The notes: a model not told the origin generated them from the letters alone. A stretch of DNA of 64,000 bases from an uncultured Kiloniellaceae bacterium (GCA_947493695.1 CANLSF010000002.1:992001-1056000); one strand, 5' to 3'. Counted from the first letter of the stretch, positions 1-9,383 are shown. Translations and numbers: made by a program.

Positions 1-1366
1 CGAACTCCTTGATCATGCCAAAGGTCGCACGGACGCCCATTGCCTCACCGCCCTCGGGCCGTCCGGGACGCGCACCAAGATTCCAAGCCATGACGTCAAA
101 ATGCACCCAGGGCGTCGTCCCCTCAACGAAGTGCTCGAGAAAGAGTGCCGCGGTGATCGCACCACCATAAGGCCCGTTCGAGATATTGCTGAGATCCGCG
201 ACCTTGCTCTCGAGCTGCCGTCGGTAGGGCTTATGCAGAGGCATCCGCCAAACGGGATCGCCTTCCACTTCGCCGTGACGCAGCAGCATCGCAGCCACAG
301 CATCATTGTTGCAGAACATGGCCGGCAGATCGGTTCCCAGCGCCACCCGTGCCGCACCGGTCAAGGTGGCGAAGTCGACCAGGAGGTCCGGTGTTTCACT
401 GCAGGCCTCCGTCAGGGCATCGCTCAGCACCAGACGGCCCTCGGCATCCGTATTACCGACCTCAACCGTCAGACCTTTGCGGGTATCAAGGACATCGAGA
501 GGCCGGAACGCGTTGCCGGAAACCGCATTCTCCACAGCTGGAATCAGAACACGGAGCCTTACAGGCAGCTTCGCCGCCATGATCATCGAGGCGAGACCCA
601 GCACATGAGCCGAGCCGCCCATATCCTTTTTCATCATCTTCATCCCGCCCGAAGGCTTCAGGTCCAGTCCACCGCTGTCAAAACAGACCCCCTTCCCCAC
701 GAGTGTGATCCTGGGCCCCTTGCTGCCCCACTTCAGATCAATCAAGCGCGGCGGCTTCTCCGCAGCCCGTCCGACCGCATGGATGGAAGGGTAGTTCTTC
801 TTGAGCAAATCGTCGCCTACGATGGCCTTGAATTTTCCCTTGTGCGCCGTCGCAAGAGCCTTCGCCGCCTCCGCCAATTCGGCGGGTCCCATATCCTCAG
901 CCGGCGTGTTGATCAGATCACGAGTCAGGAAGATCGCTTCGGCCATCCCAAGAACGGCTTTCTGATCCGCCTGCTTAGGCAGGACCAGCGAAGAGAAATC
1001 ACTGTCAAAGCTCTTGTAGCGATCGAAACGATAGGTTCCCAGAAGCCACCCCAACGCCACCGCCGAAGCGTCTTCCGCACTCAGATCACTTTCGATCCGA
1101 TAGCGCCCGAAGGGAAGGCTCGCGGGCAGCGCTGCGCAGGACCAGAGCATGTCGGTCTTGTCGATCCCCACCAACACGCCAGCGACACCCTTTTTATCAT
1201 CCGGCAGAAGCGTGAAGCGACCGGGAGCGCCATCAAAAGCGGAGGCCTCCAGCCAGCGCCTGACGGCAACAGGCTGGCCCTTCAGCCAGGCCTTGAGCCC
1301 ATCTTGAGCGACCAGATGGATGGGTCGCGTTTCGGCAGTGGCGCGTGATGTAAGGTATTTGGTCAT
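1..1366 (-). CDS. M17 family leucyl aminopeptidase (3' end off the window)
   Basis: Cytosolic two-metal aminopeptidase that removes N-terminal residues from peptides. The frame is open from an ATG at 1366 to the left edge (455 codons). The M17 signature NTDAEGRLVL lies near residues 303-312, and the metal/substrate block GKGVCFDSGG near residue 218, so the catalytic Lys, Asp and Glu residues are present. M17 enzymes are usually 450-500 residues, so only a few codons should be missing. The N-terminal domain is less conserved, as usual for the alphaproteobacterial group. It is divergent from the downstream GST gene with about 130 bp between them, which must hold both promoters. Function is certain at family level; peptide specificity is not. 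Confidence 0.93.
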   Translation of the reverse strand, partial: MTKYLTSRATAETRPIHLVAQDGLKAWLKGQPVAVRRWLEASAFDGAPGRFTLLPDDKKGVAGVLVGIDKTDMLWSCAALPASLPFGRYRIESDLSAEDASAVALGWLLGTYRFDRYKSFDSDFSSLVLPKQADQKAVLGMAEAIFLTRDLINTPAEDMGPAELAEAAKALATAHKGKFKAIVGDDLLKKNYPSIHAVGRAAEKPPRLIDLKWGSKGPRITLVGKGVCFDSGGLDLKPSGGMKMMKKDMGGSAHVLGLASMIMAAKLPVRLRVLIPAVENAVSGNAFRPLDVLDTRKGLTVEVGNTDAEGRLVLSDALTEACSETPDLLVDFATLTGAARVALGTDLPAMFCNNDAVAAMLLRHGEVEGDPVWRMPLHKPYRRQLESKVADLSNISNGPYGGAITAALFLEHFVEGTTPWVHFDVMAWNLGARPGRPEGGEAMGVRATFGMIKEF

Positions 1367-1499
1367 ACGATCGCTTTTCCTGTTTTCCAAATTCGGCAGG
1401 GTCGCTAAACACTAAGATATAAAGTCTTGTTGTTTCATGGGTAGCCGACGACCGCCCCGATCTCAAGATGTAAGCGCTTCAGTGTGAGGAAATCCAATC

Positions 1500-2150
1500 A
1501 TGTCCGAATTCACAATTGTCCTTGGTAACAAAGCCTACTCGTCCTGGTCCCTGCGCGGCTGGTTACCTCTGAAGCTCTGCGGCGTAAGCTTTGATGAGAT
1601 TATCGTGCCCCTGCGGCAAAGCGACAGTAAAGAACGTCTGCTCGACGCTTCGTCCGCAGGCAAGGTTCCTGTTTTAAAGACACCTCAAGGTGCAATCTGG
1701 GACAGTCTGGCTATCGCAGAGTATCTGGCGGAACGCTTCCCTAACGCGGGACTCTGGCCCAAAGATCCCTGGGCCCGCGGTATCGCACGCTCGGTCACAG
1801 CGGAAATGCACAGCAGTTTTCCAAGCCTGCGCAACGAATGTCCAATGGATGTGCGTTCCCACTACAAGGGCCGGCCGCTTTCGGAAGACACCCACAAAGA
1901 TATCAAGCGCATCACCGAAGTCTGGCGGGACTGCCGGACGACCTTCGGGACCGATGGCGATTTTCTCTTCGGCAGTTTCTGCATCGCCGATGTCTTTTAC
2001 GCACCGGTAGTGTCTCGCTTCGTCACCTACGATGTTGATCTCGACCCTATCTGCAGCGCCTATCGTGACGCAGTCATGGCGCGCCCGGAAATGCAGGAAT
2101 GGATCGAAGCTGGACTGGCCGAACCCTGGATCATCGATTTCGAAAACTGA
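1500..2150 (+). CDS. glutathione S-transferase family protein
   Basis: 216-residue cytosolic GST. The N-terminal thioredoxin-like domain opens with the GNKAYSSWSLRGWL segment typical of a proteobacterial GST group. The SSWS serines are the likely glutathione-activating position. The proline before the cis-Pro/Val segment (GKVPVL) and the following DSLAIAEYLAERFP motif contact glutathione. An all-helical C-terminal domain follows. An AGGA Shine-Dalgarno sits about 8 bases before the ATG. It stands alone, with no operon partner on its strand. Substrate unknown; detoxification is a family-level expectation only. Confidence 0.88.
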   Translation: MSEFTIVLGNKAYSSWSLRGWLPLKLCGVSFDEIIVPLRQSDSKERLLDASSAGKVPVLKTPQGAIWDSLAIAEYLAERFPNAGLWPKDPWARGIARSVTAEMHSSFPSLRNECPMDVRSHYKGRPLSEDTHKDIKRITEVWRDCRTTFGTDGDFLFGSFCIADVFYAPVVSRFVTYDVDLDPICSAYRDAVMARPEMQEWIEAGLAEPWIIDFEN

Positions 2151-2234
2151 CGGACACACTTTACGTCGCGAAGACTCAACGCCTCAAAGGCCTCAAATTC
2201 ATACAGCCCGTTGGTTTCTCGAAAATCGAACAGC

Positions 2235-2660
2235 TTATTTCTGTTTTTTCCAATAATCCTGGTACGTCTTAATTTGTTGTTCGAGTTCGATCGGCTGATC
2301 ATTGAGATGACGCCAGAATGAAGTCAAAATAACTCCCGACATGTCATCGGGATGACTAAGGCCTTGCGTATTGAACCAGGTTGAAAGGCGTGACCCTCCG
2401 AACAGACCCCATCGATTCCTTATCACTCTTCCCAGACCGAAGTGATATTCAATCATATCTGCTTCAGTTCCACTCCGCATTTGATCAATGTCCTCTGCGC
2501 GGAGCTGCCTTTTGAGCTCATCAAAAGAATCGCTTAAATTTTTGGGAATTTAGATCTCATCGGAAGGTGCCTCACTTTCTGTAGCAAAAGCTGGCCCGGA
2601 CGCTTCAAGATACCCAAGCATTACGATCAGGCTTAAAAGCGCCATCGTCAAAAGCTTCAT
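2235..2660 (-). pseudogene. DUF6794-type secreted protein interrupted by an in-frame TAA
   Basis: Reading from an ATG at 2660 gives a clean signal peptide (MKLLTMALLSLIVMLG..., with an AFA cleavage region) and a short linker. A TAA follows at codon 37 (2550-2552). The same frame then continues without a break through IPKNLSDSFDELKRQL and a DUF6794-like domain (HYFGLG-like, WGLFGGSRL, HPDDMSGVILTSFWRHL, YQDYWK) to a stop at 2235. Related proteins as I recall them have YIPK at the stop position, so TAA most likely replaces a tyrosine codon (TAT or TAC). No frame change is needed. The downstream ATG at 2480 would skip both the export signal and the start of the domain and has no clear ribosome-binding site. 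I treat it as a recent nonsense allele or a base-call error. Function of the family is unknown. Confidence 0.72.
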
Positions 2661-2709
2661 TAATTCAACGCCCTGTTCCCCAAGTGAATGCTGTATTCGA
2701 CCGAGTGTG

Positions 2710-3753
2710 CTAGTCGATTAGCCCGATTTCTCGGTAATAGCGCCGCGCCCCTTCATGCAGAGGCACCCCCAGACCGCTGATGGCGGTGTCGATGGTGATC
2801 AACCTGCCCTTAGGATGACCACGCAGGAGCATCTTGCGCGTGCTCTCGTGCCAGAGCGCGCGGGTGATATCGTAAATCAGATCTTCATCGGCAGCATCAG
2901 TCACCAGCCACTGCGCGCCGACAGAGAGGGTTTTGGTGGCCGGAACATTAAAGTAAGTGCCTGACGCAACCGTTTCCTCGGCGAAGAAAGGATAGGCTTG
3001 ACGTAGCGTCTCGGCCTCCTTGCCGTCGATCGGCACCAGGGTCACGAGGGAGTCCGCAGCGAGGAACTTCACCGCATTGACGGGGGTTCCGGCTACGATG
3101 AAGAATCCATCCAGCTCACCATCGCGCAACATATCGGATGCGATTCCGGATTGAACCGAGACAGCTTCAAAGTCATCCGGGCTGATGCCATAGGCCTCCA
3201 GAATCAGCAGGGCGTCGACCTGTGTTCCCGATCCTTCCAGATCAATAGAGATCCGCAAGCCCTTGAGGTCCCGCACAGAGCGGATGCCGCTGTTTCGTCG
3301 CACCACCAGATGCACGGACTCGGGAAAGAGATTTGCGATTGCCCGCAGACCGGGGACGCCCCCCTGGTCTTTGAAAATACCCTCGCCCCGGTATGCCCAA
3401 AAGGAAATGTCAGCCTGACTGAAGCCGGAATCAAGAAGACCGTTCGCCAGTTGATTCACGTTGGCAACCGAGCCTTCAGTCGACTGCGCAACCGCGATCA
3501 AACCGGGGACACCACAGCTGCCGCCACGGTTACAGGCCCGGCTGCCCGGCGGGTTACTGATGGCATTCGCCAAGATGCCACCGACCGGGAAGTATGTGCC
3601 GCCGGTAGATCCAGTGCCAATGCGAAAGAAACTGATGTCCTCGGCCCAGCTTGAAGGTAAGGACGACAAGCCAACTGTCACCACAACAGCGGCGACTGAA
3701 AGTCTGACGAAAATACGCCAGCTGCAATTCAAAAAAATAGACGTGCGGCTCAC
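2710..3753 (-). CDS. TAXI-family TRAP transporter solute-binding protein
   Basis: Periplasmic ligand-binding subunit of the TAXI class of TRAP transporters (347 residues). A signal peptide covers about residues 1-38, ending near SSWAED. It is followed by the diagnostic RIGTGSTGGTYFPVGG motif and the VANVNQLANGLL and RGEGIF segments seen in this family. The GTG at 3753 is chosen because AAAGGGG lies 8 bases upstream; a TTG at 3771 is the only longer option and lacks a site. No TRAP membrane subunit (fused DctQM) is adjacent, so this is an orphan binding protein here. A partner may lie elsewhere, or the protein may serve a sensor. The ligand cannot be read from the sequence; glutamate and related anions are known for some family members. 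Confidence 0.88.
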   Translation of the reverse strand: MSRTSIFLNCSWRIFVRLSVAAVVVTVGLSSLPSSWAEDISFFRIGTGSTGGTYFPVGGILANAISNPPGSRACNRGGSCGVPGLIAVAQSTEGSVANVNQLANGLLDSGFSQADISFWAYRGEGIFKDQGGVPGLRAIANLFPESVHLVVRRNSGIRSVRDLKGLRISIDLEGSGTQVDALLILEAYGISPDDFEAVSVQSGIASDMLRDGELDGFFIVAGTPVNAVKFLAADSLVTLVPIDGKEAETLRQAYPFFAEETVASGTYFNVPATKTLSVGAQWLVTDAADEDLIYDITRALWHESTRKMLLRGHPKGRLITIDTAISGLGVPLHEGARRYYREIGLID

Positions 3754-3925
3754 TGAAACCGCCCCTTTCAAAATATGGCACGACGTGATGTGGCGTGCTT
3801 ACCATCCGATATACCGTTGCAATTTTGACAATACTAGGGCAACGGCAAGACAAAGGTTAAAATCGCAGTCAAATCAGCAAATAAGTTGAGAAAATCAGTA
3901 TTCAGTCACACGACGAGCAAACTCA

Positions 3926-5353
3926 TTATCCGAACCTCAGAAGAAAGCGCACAATTTTCCGCGTCCGTTCACCGAACAGAGCTTCGGTATAGTAACTGCC
4001 GGCGGCCCGTTTACCGACTTCGCTCAAGGTCGGATAAGGTGCGATGGCATTGGCCATGGCACCGATCTTCAAACCCTGACTCAGCGCAAGCACCCAAGGT
4101 TGGAGGAGCTCACCCGCACGCGGGCCACCGATTGACGCCCCCAGGATTTTGCCGCGTTTTCCCACCACGACTTTGATCAGGCCTTCTGTCTCTCGTTCCG
4201 CTTGCGCCCTGTCATTTTCTTCAAATGACCAGCGCAGAACCTTCACTTCGTCGCCAAAACGTTCCTTCGCCTGCGTCTCGGTCAATCCTACGTGGGCAAT
4301 CTCTGGATCGGTAAAGGTCACCCAGGGCACAAAATCGTGAGACGCCTTCGCCGGGAGTCGAAACAGCGCGTTCCGGATCACAATGCCCGCGTGATAACCG
4401 GCGACATGTGTGAACTGAAGGCCGCCGGCAACGTCGCCAATGGCAAAAATCCGCTTGTTGCTGGTCCGAAGACGCGCATCAACTTCAATGCCACGGGGCG
4501 AATAGGTGACCCCGGCCGTCTCCAGCGCCAGACCATCGACATTTGCACGTCGCCCGGCAGCCACCAGCAGATGTGAGCCCGTAATCGTCTCTTTTTGTCC
4601 ACCTGTTTCGATCTCGACGGAGATCTCTTTTCCCTCAGCCGCAACAGACAGAATCTTGATACCTTCGCGAATCACCACCCCATCTTCAGCCAGGCGCCGG
4701 CGAGCGAGCTCAGTAACCTCAGGATCGTCCTTACCCAAAACCCGGAACATCTCCAACAGGGTCACTTCAGCCCCGAGTCGCCTATGCGCCTGCGCAAGCT
4801 CCGACCCGATGGGCCCGCCTCCGATCACAATCAGATGTTCCGGCCTCTCGTCCAGTTCAAAGACGGTTTCATTTGTCAGATAGGGAACATCATCAATACC
4901 TCGGATAGGCGGGACAGCAGCAGAGGAGCCTGTGGCTATCACAAAACGCTTGGCACGAACGACTGTATCGCCAGCTTTCACCTCACGCGGCCCGGTAAAA
5001 ACAGCAGCATCCTGCAAAACCTTTACGCCGAGACTTTCAAAGCGCTCGACCGAATCATGTGGCTCTATCGCTGCGATCACGCTCCTGACATGATCGCGGA
5101 CAGCAGAAAAATCGACAGTGGGCTCCACGCACTTGATCCCAAAACGGCTGCTCCGCCGCATAACATCCGCTGTGTGCCCGGCAGCAATAATCGATTTGGA
5201 AGGAACGCAACCATAGTTCAGGCAATCGCCACCCATCTTGGCTTTTTCGATCAGGACAACGTCCGCACCCATTTGGACCGCACCGGCGGCCACTGAAAGC
5301 CCACCCGACCCAGCGCCGATGATGCAAAGATCGGTGTTAAGCGTCTGCCCCAT
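3926..5353 (-). CDS. FAD-dependent pyridine nucleotide-disulfide oxidoreductase, dihydrolipoamide dehydrogenase/MerA-like
   Basis: 475-residue flavoprotein. The FAD-binding GAGSGG is at residues 13-18, and the redox-active pair is in GGDCLNYGCVPSK (Cys44 and Cys49). A second dinucleotide fold, VIGGGPIGSELAQ, lies near residue 177, and the second FAD contact is FAIGDVAGGLQ. The C-terminal dimerisation domain carries APYPTLSEV where true dihydrolipoamide dehydrogenases have HPT-x-x-E, so the catalytic His is replaced by Tyr while the Glu is kept. This argues against a genuine Lpd and for the broad mercuric-reductase-like group of unknown substrate. There is no MerA heavy-metal domain at the N-terminus and no vicinal cysteine pair at the C-terminus. 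AAGGAAAG precedes the ATG. The gene is monocistronic. Confidence 0.87.
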   Translation of the reverse strand: MGQTLNTDLCIIGAGSGGLSVAAGAVQMGADVVLIEKAKMGGDCLNYGCVPSKSIIAAGHTADVMRRSSRFGIKCVEPTVDFSAVRDHVRSVIAAIEPHDSVERFESLGVKVLQDAAVFTGPREVKAGDTVVRAKRFVIATGSSAAVPPIRGIDDVPYLTNETVFELDERPEHLIVIGGGPIGSELAQAHRRLGAEVTLLEMFRVLGKDDPEVTELARRRLAEDGVVIREGIKILSVAAEGKEISVEIETGGQKETITGSHLLVAAGRRANVDGLALETAGVTYSPRGIEVDARLRTSNKRIFAIGDVAGGLQFTHVAGYHAGIVIRNALFRLPAKASHDFVPWVTFTDPEIAHVGLTETQAKERFGDEVKVLRWSFEENDRAQAERETEGLIKVVVGKRGKILGASIGGPRAGELLQPWVLALSQGLKIGAMANAIAPYPTLSEVGKRAAGSYYTEALFGERTRKIVRFLLRFG

Positions 5354-5472
5354 AGTTACTTTCCTTTTGATCTGCCTTTAAAGTTCACCGCCTGAATCAC
5401 GACAAACCGCCCTTCCCGAACCACCAGTATCTTGCCCGCGATACAAACGACGCTGTGCGCTTCCTTCGCACC

Positions 5473-5503
5473 ACACACAGTGTGTCACGGGGCAGAGTGT
5501 CAC
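5473..5503. promoter_or_regulatory. inverted and direct repeats in the upstream gap (candidate operator)
   Basis: The gap 5354-5512 contains a perfect inverted repeat, ACACAC-A-GTGTGT, at 5473-5485. It overlaps a direct repeat of GTGTCAC at 5482-5488 and 5497-5503. The gap lies between the stop of the membrane-protein gene and the start of the flavoprotein gene, both on the minus strand, so it could be an operator of the flavoprotein. No regulator is adjacent. Seen directly; the function is a guess. Confidence 0.25.
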
Positions 5504-5512
5504 AGAGCTAGC

Positions 5513-6514
5513 TTAGTGAGGATCCTGGTTCTCAAGGGCACGCGCGAGTATCTGCTGTTGCCGATGGACAGAATTATTGATCTGGTATTGCCCGTCATCG
5601 TCCTTGCCACCAACCGTATTGTCCGGATTTACGTCACGTCCAAACGCCAGCTCCCGTGCCAGATCCTCTTGATCGGGCAGGAGGACATCCTCTGCGGAAT
5701 TAACGCGCCCCGACCTTGTCGTGTTGGCGATGTCCGCATCCAGAACAGCCTTACGCAGATTCAACGCAGCAGCGGCGCTTCGAGCATTCGGCCGCTTGCC
5801 GATAGCAACCGAACGCGCCTCCTCAACAGCAGATGTCATAGCTTCAAGCGCCGCCAAGCGTGATGCATGCGCCTCCCCCAGCGCACGTTCCACACGATAG
5901 GTCATCGGCAAAAGAACACACAGCGCAAGCAGCCAAAGAGGCAACAAAGCGACCAGGAGTTCGCTCGTTTGATCGCCTGCAAGCATCAGAGCGCCTGCGG
6001 TCCCGGAACTGGCAAGCCAGAAGTCCACCACAATCGTCGAGGCAATCAAAAGGCCACCCGCAACCAAAAGACTCCGCCAGCAGATAAACCCGGCAATCTG
6101 AGCCAGCAAAACCACAGAGAACGCAAAGACACCATAGGTGATAGGCCCCTCAACCTGCAGGCTCATGGTAGCGAGGAGCACAGCCTGCGCCACAAACCCA
6201 ACAGATAGAACGTAGCGCGCCACAACCCGCACAGGGTCGCAGACCCACACCAACGAAGGCAGAAGGGCCAGGAGAGTGGAAACCGCGATAACCACTGCGA
6301 AGTCGCCCTCAGACAGGTTCGAAAGCAAGGCAATTACGCCTATGGCCAACCAGAGCTCAGCCACAATCACCCGTGCAGTGAGGCTTCGGATTCTACCGAG
6401 ATCGGGCGCAACGATTGCTCTGCGCCGGCCTGTGACATGGTCCGGTTGCGCCCCTTTAGGCGCCCGGACTGCGTCGAGATTAAAAGTCTTTGGATTTGAT
6501 CTCACCTGCGGCAC
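5513..6514 (-). CDS. multi-pass membrane protein of unknown function with hydrophilic C-terminal tail
   Basis: Not recognised. From a GTG at 6514, with AGGTGA about 8 bases upstream, it encodes 333 residues. There is a basic, hydrophilic N-terminus (about residues 1-48), then five or six hydrophobic helices between about 50 and 210. A charged cytoplasmic region follows (residues 210-333) with an alanine-rich helical stretch and then a polar, probably disordered, end. The layout of helices followed by a helical linker resembles membrane sensor modules of kinases or chemoreceptors, but no output domain is present. It could be a sensor remnant or a stand-alone membrane protein. GTG is the only convincing start. 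Confidence 0.6.
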   Translation of the reverse strand: MPQVRSNPKTFNLDAVRAPKGAQPDHVTGRRRAIVAPDLGRIRSLTARVIVAELWLAIGVIALLSNLSEGDFAVVIAVSTLLALLPSLVWVCDPVRVVARYVLSVGFVAQAVLLATMSLQVEGPITYGVFAFSVVLLAQIAGFICWRSLLVAGGLLIASTIVVDFWLASSGTAGALMLAGDQTSELLVALLPLWLLALCVLLPMTYRVERALGEAHASRLAALEAMTSAVEEARSVAIGKRPNARSAAAALNLRKAVLDADIANTTRSGRVNSAEDVLLPDQEDLARELAFGRDVNPDNTVGGKDDDGQYQINNSVHRQQQILARALENQDPH

Positions 6515-6796
6515 CCGGCTTTCACCTGATCACCGACAGGATACACCGCACCTGCAAATCGGCTTCTCACGTCCACACACCCCGTATGAAAGTCGCACCG
6601 CCTATTACTCCATCCCAATTGAACAATGAAATCGGCACGTTAGCGCTCAATTTCCCGGGACGACGAAATGGCGGTGTTCTTATTTGCTTTTACTTCCTGC
6701 ATCTATATCACAGGCGCAGGTCAGGAGTCCGCACCCGCAATGCAATTCAGGCGATGAATCACTTCACTTCTTGTCGAGCAGAGCCTGAAATGCCCT

Positions 6797-7999
6797 CTAG
6801 CACCCTTGTTGCTCCAGGATTTCCGCCGCACAGAGTTTTTGCAGAAGCTGATCGAGCGTTTCTTCATCAAGCTTCGGAAACGCGGTCATCAGTGCCGGTT
6901 TTTCGAACCGCCCCTGCTCAAGCATCCAGCTGACGAGCGGCCCCTCCCGGTCGGATTGAGATGCCTTTAAACCCTCGCCCTGCAGAATCCATTCTTTCCC
7001 TCGTCGTACCACGCGCAAGTCATGACGAAGCACCTGAAACATGGTTGGTTTTTCGAAGAGCGGTAAGTGAAAATGAGGGCGCTGAACCGTAAAGCCATTC
7101 CGGACTTGCCGCGCAAGTTGCAGACCTTCCGAGCTTCCTGCAATTTTCCCGAACCTCTCCGAAAGGCGGCTCAGGTGCTGTATGAACTGCTCTTCATCCT
7201 CAGACGTCATACAGGGCGGCAGGTCTGCCCGGAACAACGGGTCCCTTACCGCAAGTTCCCACAGTTTTGTCAGCCACTCCAGGCCGATAGGCTCACTGCA
7301 ACTGAAGGTGACGTGAAGTGAAGCATCGCTGCTCGCGAGAGCATCGTGGAATTGCCCGCGGGGCAGATAGAGAAGATCGCCAGGGCGCATGACGATTTCC
7401 TGCGCGACACGGCCCTTCATTCGATCATATTCCGCCTGCGGCATATTCAGAAAGGCCGGGTGTTCAATCGGATTCTCAGCGCGACCTTCATAGATCTGCC
7501 AACGTTTTTCCCCAAGAATTTGGAGCGCATACACTTCGTGTCGGTCAAAATGCGAATCGAAGGCCTGGTGTTGTTTCCAGGAACAGTAGAGATTGGCGTT
7601 ACCACGCCCCCCATGGGCCGCTTCAATCGTCTCCATCACCGAACATACACCCGGATGAAGAGTCTCGATTTCATTCAAAAGCAGGGAGGCACCCCGCTTC
7701 AGGAATCCAAGCAGTTTTTCGGCATCCGGCTGCAGTACCTGCATCTGGTTCCGGTCCACGCCGTTGCGGCAGTACGCGGCAGGCGGAATACGCTGCCTAT
7801 CGAGCGAGAGTTGCAATGATCGGGCCGTCCAGACGGACATGTCGAGGATGGCATTCAGATCATCCCAACTCATGACAGAGCCGAATTTTCCAGGTTGCCC
7901 GGGAATGTGGACTGGCCGTTTATGGCAATAATCCTGGAAAAATTTCTCAGGCGGCATCGGATCGATCAGTTGCCGAAAGGACGTAATTTGCTCGGACAT
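6797..7999 (-). CDS. cupin-4/JmjC-like Fe(II)- and 2-oxoglutarate-dependent oxygenase (RoxA/ROX-like)
   Basis: 400-residue protein. Its central double-stranded beta-helix carries H150-F-D152 in SHFDRHEVYALQILGEKRW, with the distal histidine expected at His218 (PRGQFHDAL). Together these form the 2-His-1-carboxylate iron site. The MRPGDLLYLPRG segment is typical of cupin_4 proteins. Characterised relatives hydroxylate ribosomal proteins (RoxA/YcfD and the human MINA53/NO66 group), so a ribosomal or other protein substrate is a fair expectation but not shown. The C-terminal 150 residues look like the dimerisation and winged-helix parts of that family. The gene lies upstream of another Fe(II) oxygenase-like gene on the same strand, but separated by its own leader. 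Confidence 0.85.
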   Translation of the reverse strand: MSEQITSFRQLIDPMPPEKFFQDYCHKRPVHIPGQPGKFGSVMSWDDLNAILDMSVWTARSLQLSLDRQRIPPAAYCRNGVDRNQMQVLQPDAEKLLGFLKRGASLLLNEIETLHPGVCSVMETIEAAHGGRGNANLYCSWKQHQAFDSHFDRHEVYALQILGEKRWQIYEGRAENPIEHPAFLNMPQAEYDRMKGRVAQEIVMRPGDLLYLPRGQFHDALASSDASLHVTFSCSEPIGLEWLTKLWELAVRDPLFRADLPPCMTSEDEEQFIQHLSRLSERFGKIAGSSEGLQLARQVRNGFTVQRPHFHLPLFEKPTMFQVLRHDLRVVRRGKEWILQGEGLKASQSDREGPLVSWMLEQGRFEKPALMTAFPKLDEETLDQLLQKLCAAEILEQQGC

Positions 8000-8217
8000 T
8001 TACCTACACTGGAATGATGTAATCTCTGATAGAGACAGGGAGCGATCCCGTTCCCGACCGATAGAACCGCTCTTGACTGTCTTGGCTCCATAATATGGCT
8101 GTGCAGGGCTGCAGCACCAACTCAAATCTCAGGCACTGCCGACAATGAGCAGATGCTCCACTTCATGCAGGCAGCGGAGAAGAAAACAATGTCAGAGAGT
8201 AAGTATGGACACGAACG

Positions 8218-9276
8218 TCAGTAAAGAAATGCCAGTTGGACATAACGATTGCCCTTGGTGACCGGACGGGCCTCGTGGAGCAGCGAACAGCAGAACACCA
8301 GTGCCTCTCCTGTCGCCGGCCGATAGCCGCCTGAACAGTACTCCGGAAACACCAGATGCCCTCCTTCATGCTCCTCTGCATTGAGGTTGATCGAAACCGC
8401 GAAACGACGATGGGCATTGACGCTGCTGGTGTTGTCACGATGTGCACGGAAGAACCCTTTGTCGCTGGCATCGTAACGGGCAAGCTTGAAAGCTTCGTGC
8501 GACTTGACCTCGAAATGAAAGGCTTTGGCGATCTCGGGTACAATGCGGCGCAGGTACAAGACCCTGATTTGCTCTGCAAGAGCCGTATCGCTGGTGATCA
8601 CAAAATCGCGGCGCTTCTTGACCTTCTCGTCAAACACCAACGGTGCGCCATCACGCCGTTGTTCGTTGAATCCCGAAGGCGCGTGGTCGGAGCTCTCGAA
8701 TACATCGATCAGATGCCTGCAGCAACCTGGCTCGAATACACCGGGAATCCGTAAAACCGGAGCATGCGTTTTGGCTTCAAAAAACGCCATGCGTTCAGGA
8801 AGGAGAGACTTTGCAGTCGCAAGGATTCCTTCTGAATCAAGAGGCGTCGTACGAGGATCGATTACCGCCAGAACCCGCTGATTCTCGTTCAGCAGAAGAG
8901 TAGCGCCTGCTTCACCAAAATTGAACGCCGACGCAATGGCGCCAGCAGTATCCTTCAGACGCTCGACATCCAGATTGAAGCTCGAGTCACCGCAAAGCGA
9001 AGCTTCGCACAACTGATCCGAGGTCTGGCCCACGATCAGCAGCTTCACCCTCAAATCTGCCAGCGCATTTTTCGTATTATCGGACATCGGCAGGATCGAA
9101 GGGGGCTTCGTCATGCCATTTCCGGTTATCGCATGGTTTGCCGCGCAAAGATGCACAAGCAAAGGCCGGCCCGCGAATTGAGCCAACACCCGTGACCGCC
9201 CATCAGCGGTCTCGAGTCGGACGTATGGAAAAATGTCGCCTACACCCAAGTGCCGCGATACAAGGCTCGCGGTCAT
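8218..9276 (-). CDS. prolyl 4-hydroxylase-like 2OG-Fe(II) oxygenase with N-terminal thioredoxin/peroxiredoxin-like region
   Basis: 352 residues. The C-terminal P4Hc domain (about 175-352) has H279-R-D281 in FFRAHRDNTS, the distal His334 in LLHEARPVTKG, and Arg344 for 2-oxoglutarate, so the active site is complete. EHEGGHLVFPEY and TGEALVF are also typical. Residues 10-160 read like a redoxin fold (VGDIFPYVRLETADGRS at the start, later LLLNENQRVLAVID) but without a clear CxxC, so the redox role may be lost. Similar fusions occur in proteobacteria and are annotated as oxygenases of unknown substrate. The ATG at 9276 has only a weak ribosome-binding site. Confidence 0.85.
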   Translation of the reverse strand: MTASLVSRHLGVGDIFPYVRLETADGRSRVLAQFAGRPLLVHLCAANHAITGNGMTKPPSILPMSDNTKNALADLRVKLLIVGQTSDQLCEASLCGDSSFNLDVERLKDTAGAIASAFNFGEAGATLLLNENQRVLAVIDPRTTPLDSEGILATAKSLLPERMAFFEAKTHAPVLRIPGVFEPGCCRHLIDVFESSDHAPSGFNEQRRDGAPLVFDEKVKKRRDFVITSDTALAEQIRVLYLRRIVPEIAKAFHFEVKSHEAFKLARYDASDKGFFRAHRDNTSSVNAHRRFAVSINLNAEEHEGGHLVFPEYCSGGYRPATGEALVFCCSLLHEARPVTKGNRYVQLAFLY

Positions 9277-9383
9277 CGTCTTTTTATCAGCACTCTACGT
9301 TCCCCCCCGGAAACTAAGATTGCTAATTATGGGCATCGGGCCACGGCATGGCAACTTGCTATCCGGTAGATACAAGTTGCATC

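Noticed and set aside
101-1348. 415-codon plus-strand frame over the aminopeptidase
   Set aside because: Antisense shadow of the M17 gene, whose NTDAEGRLVL motif is unambiguous on the minus strand.
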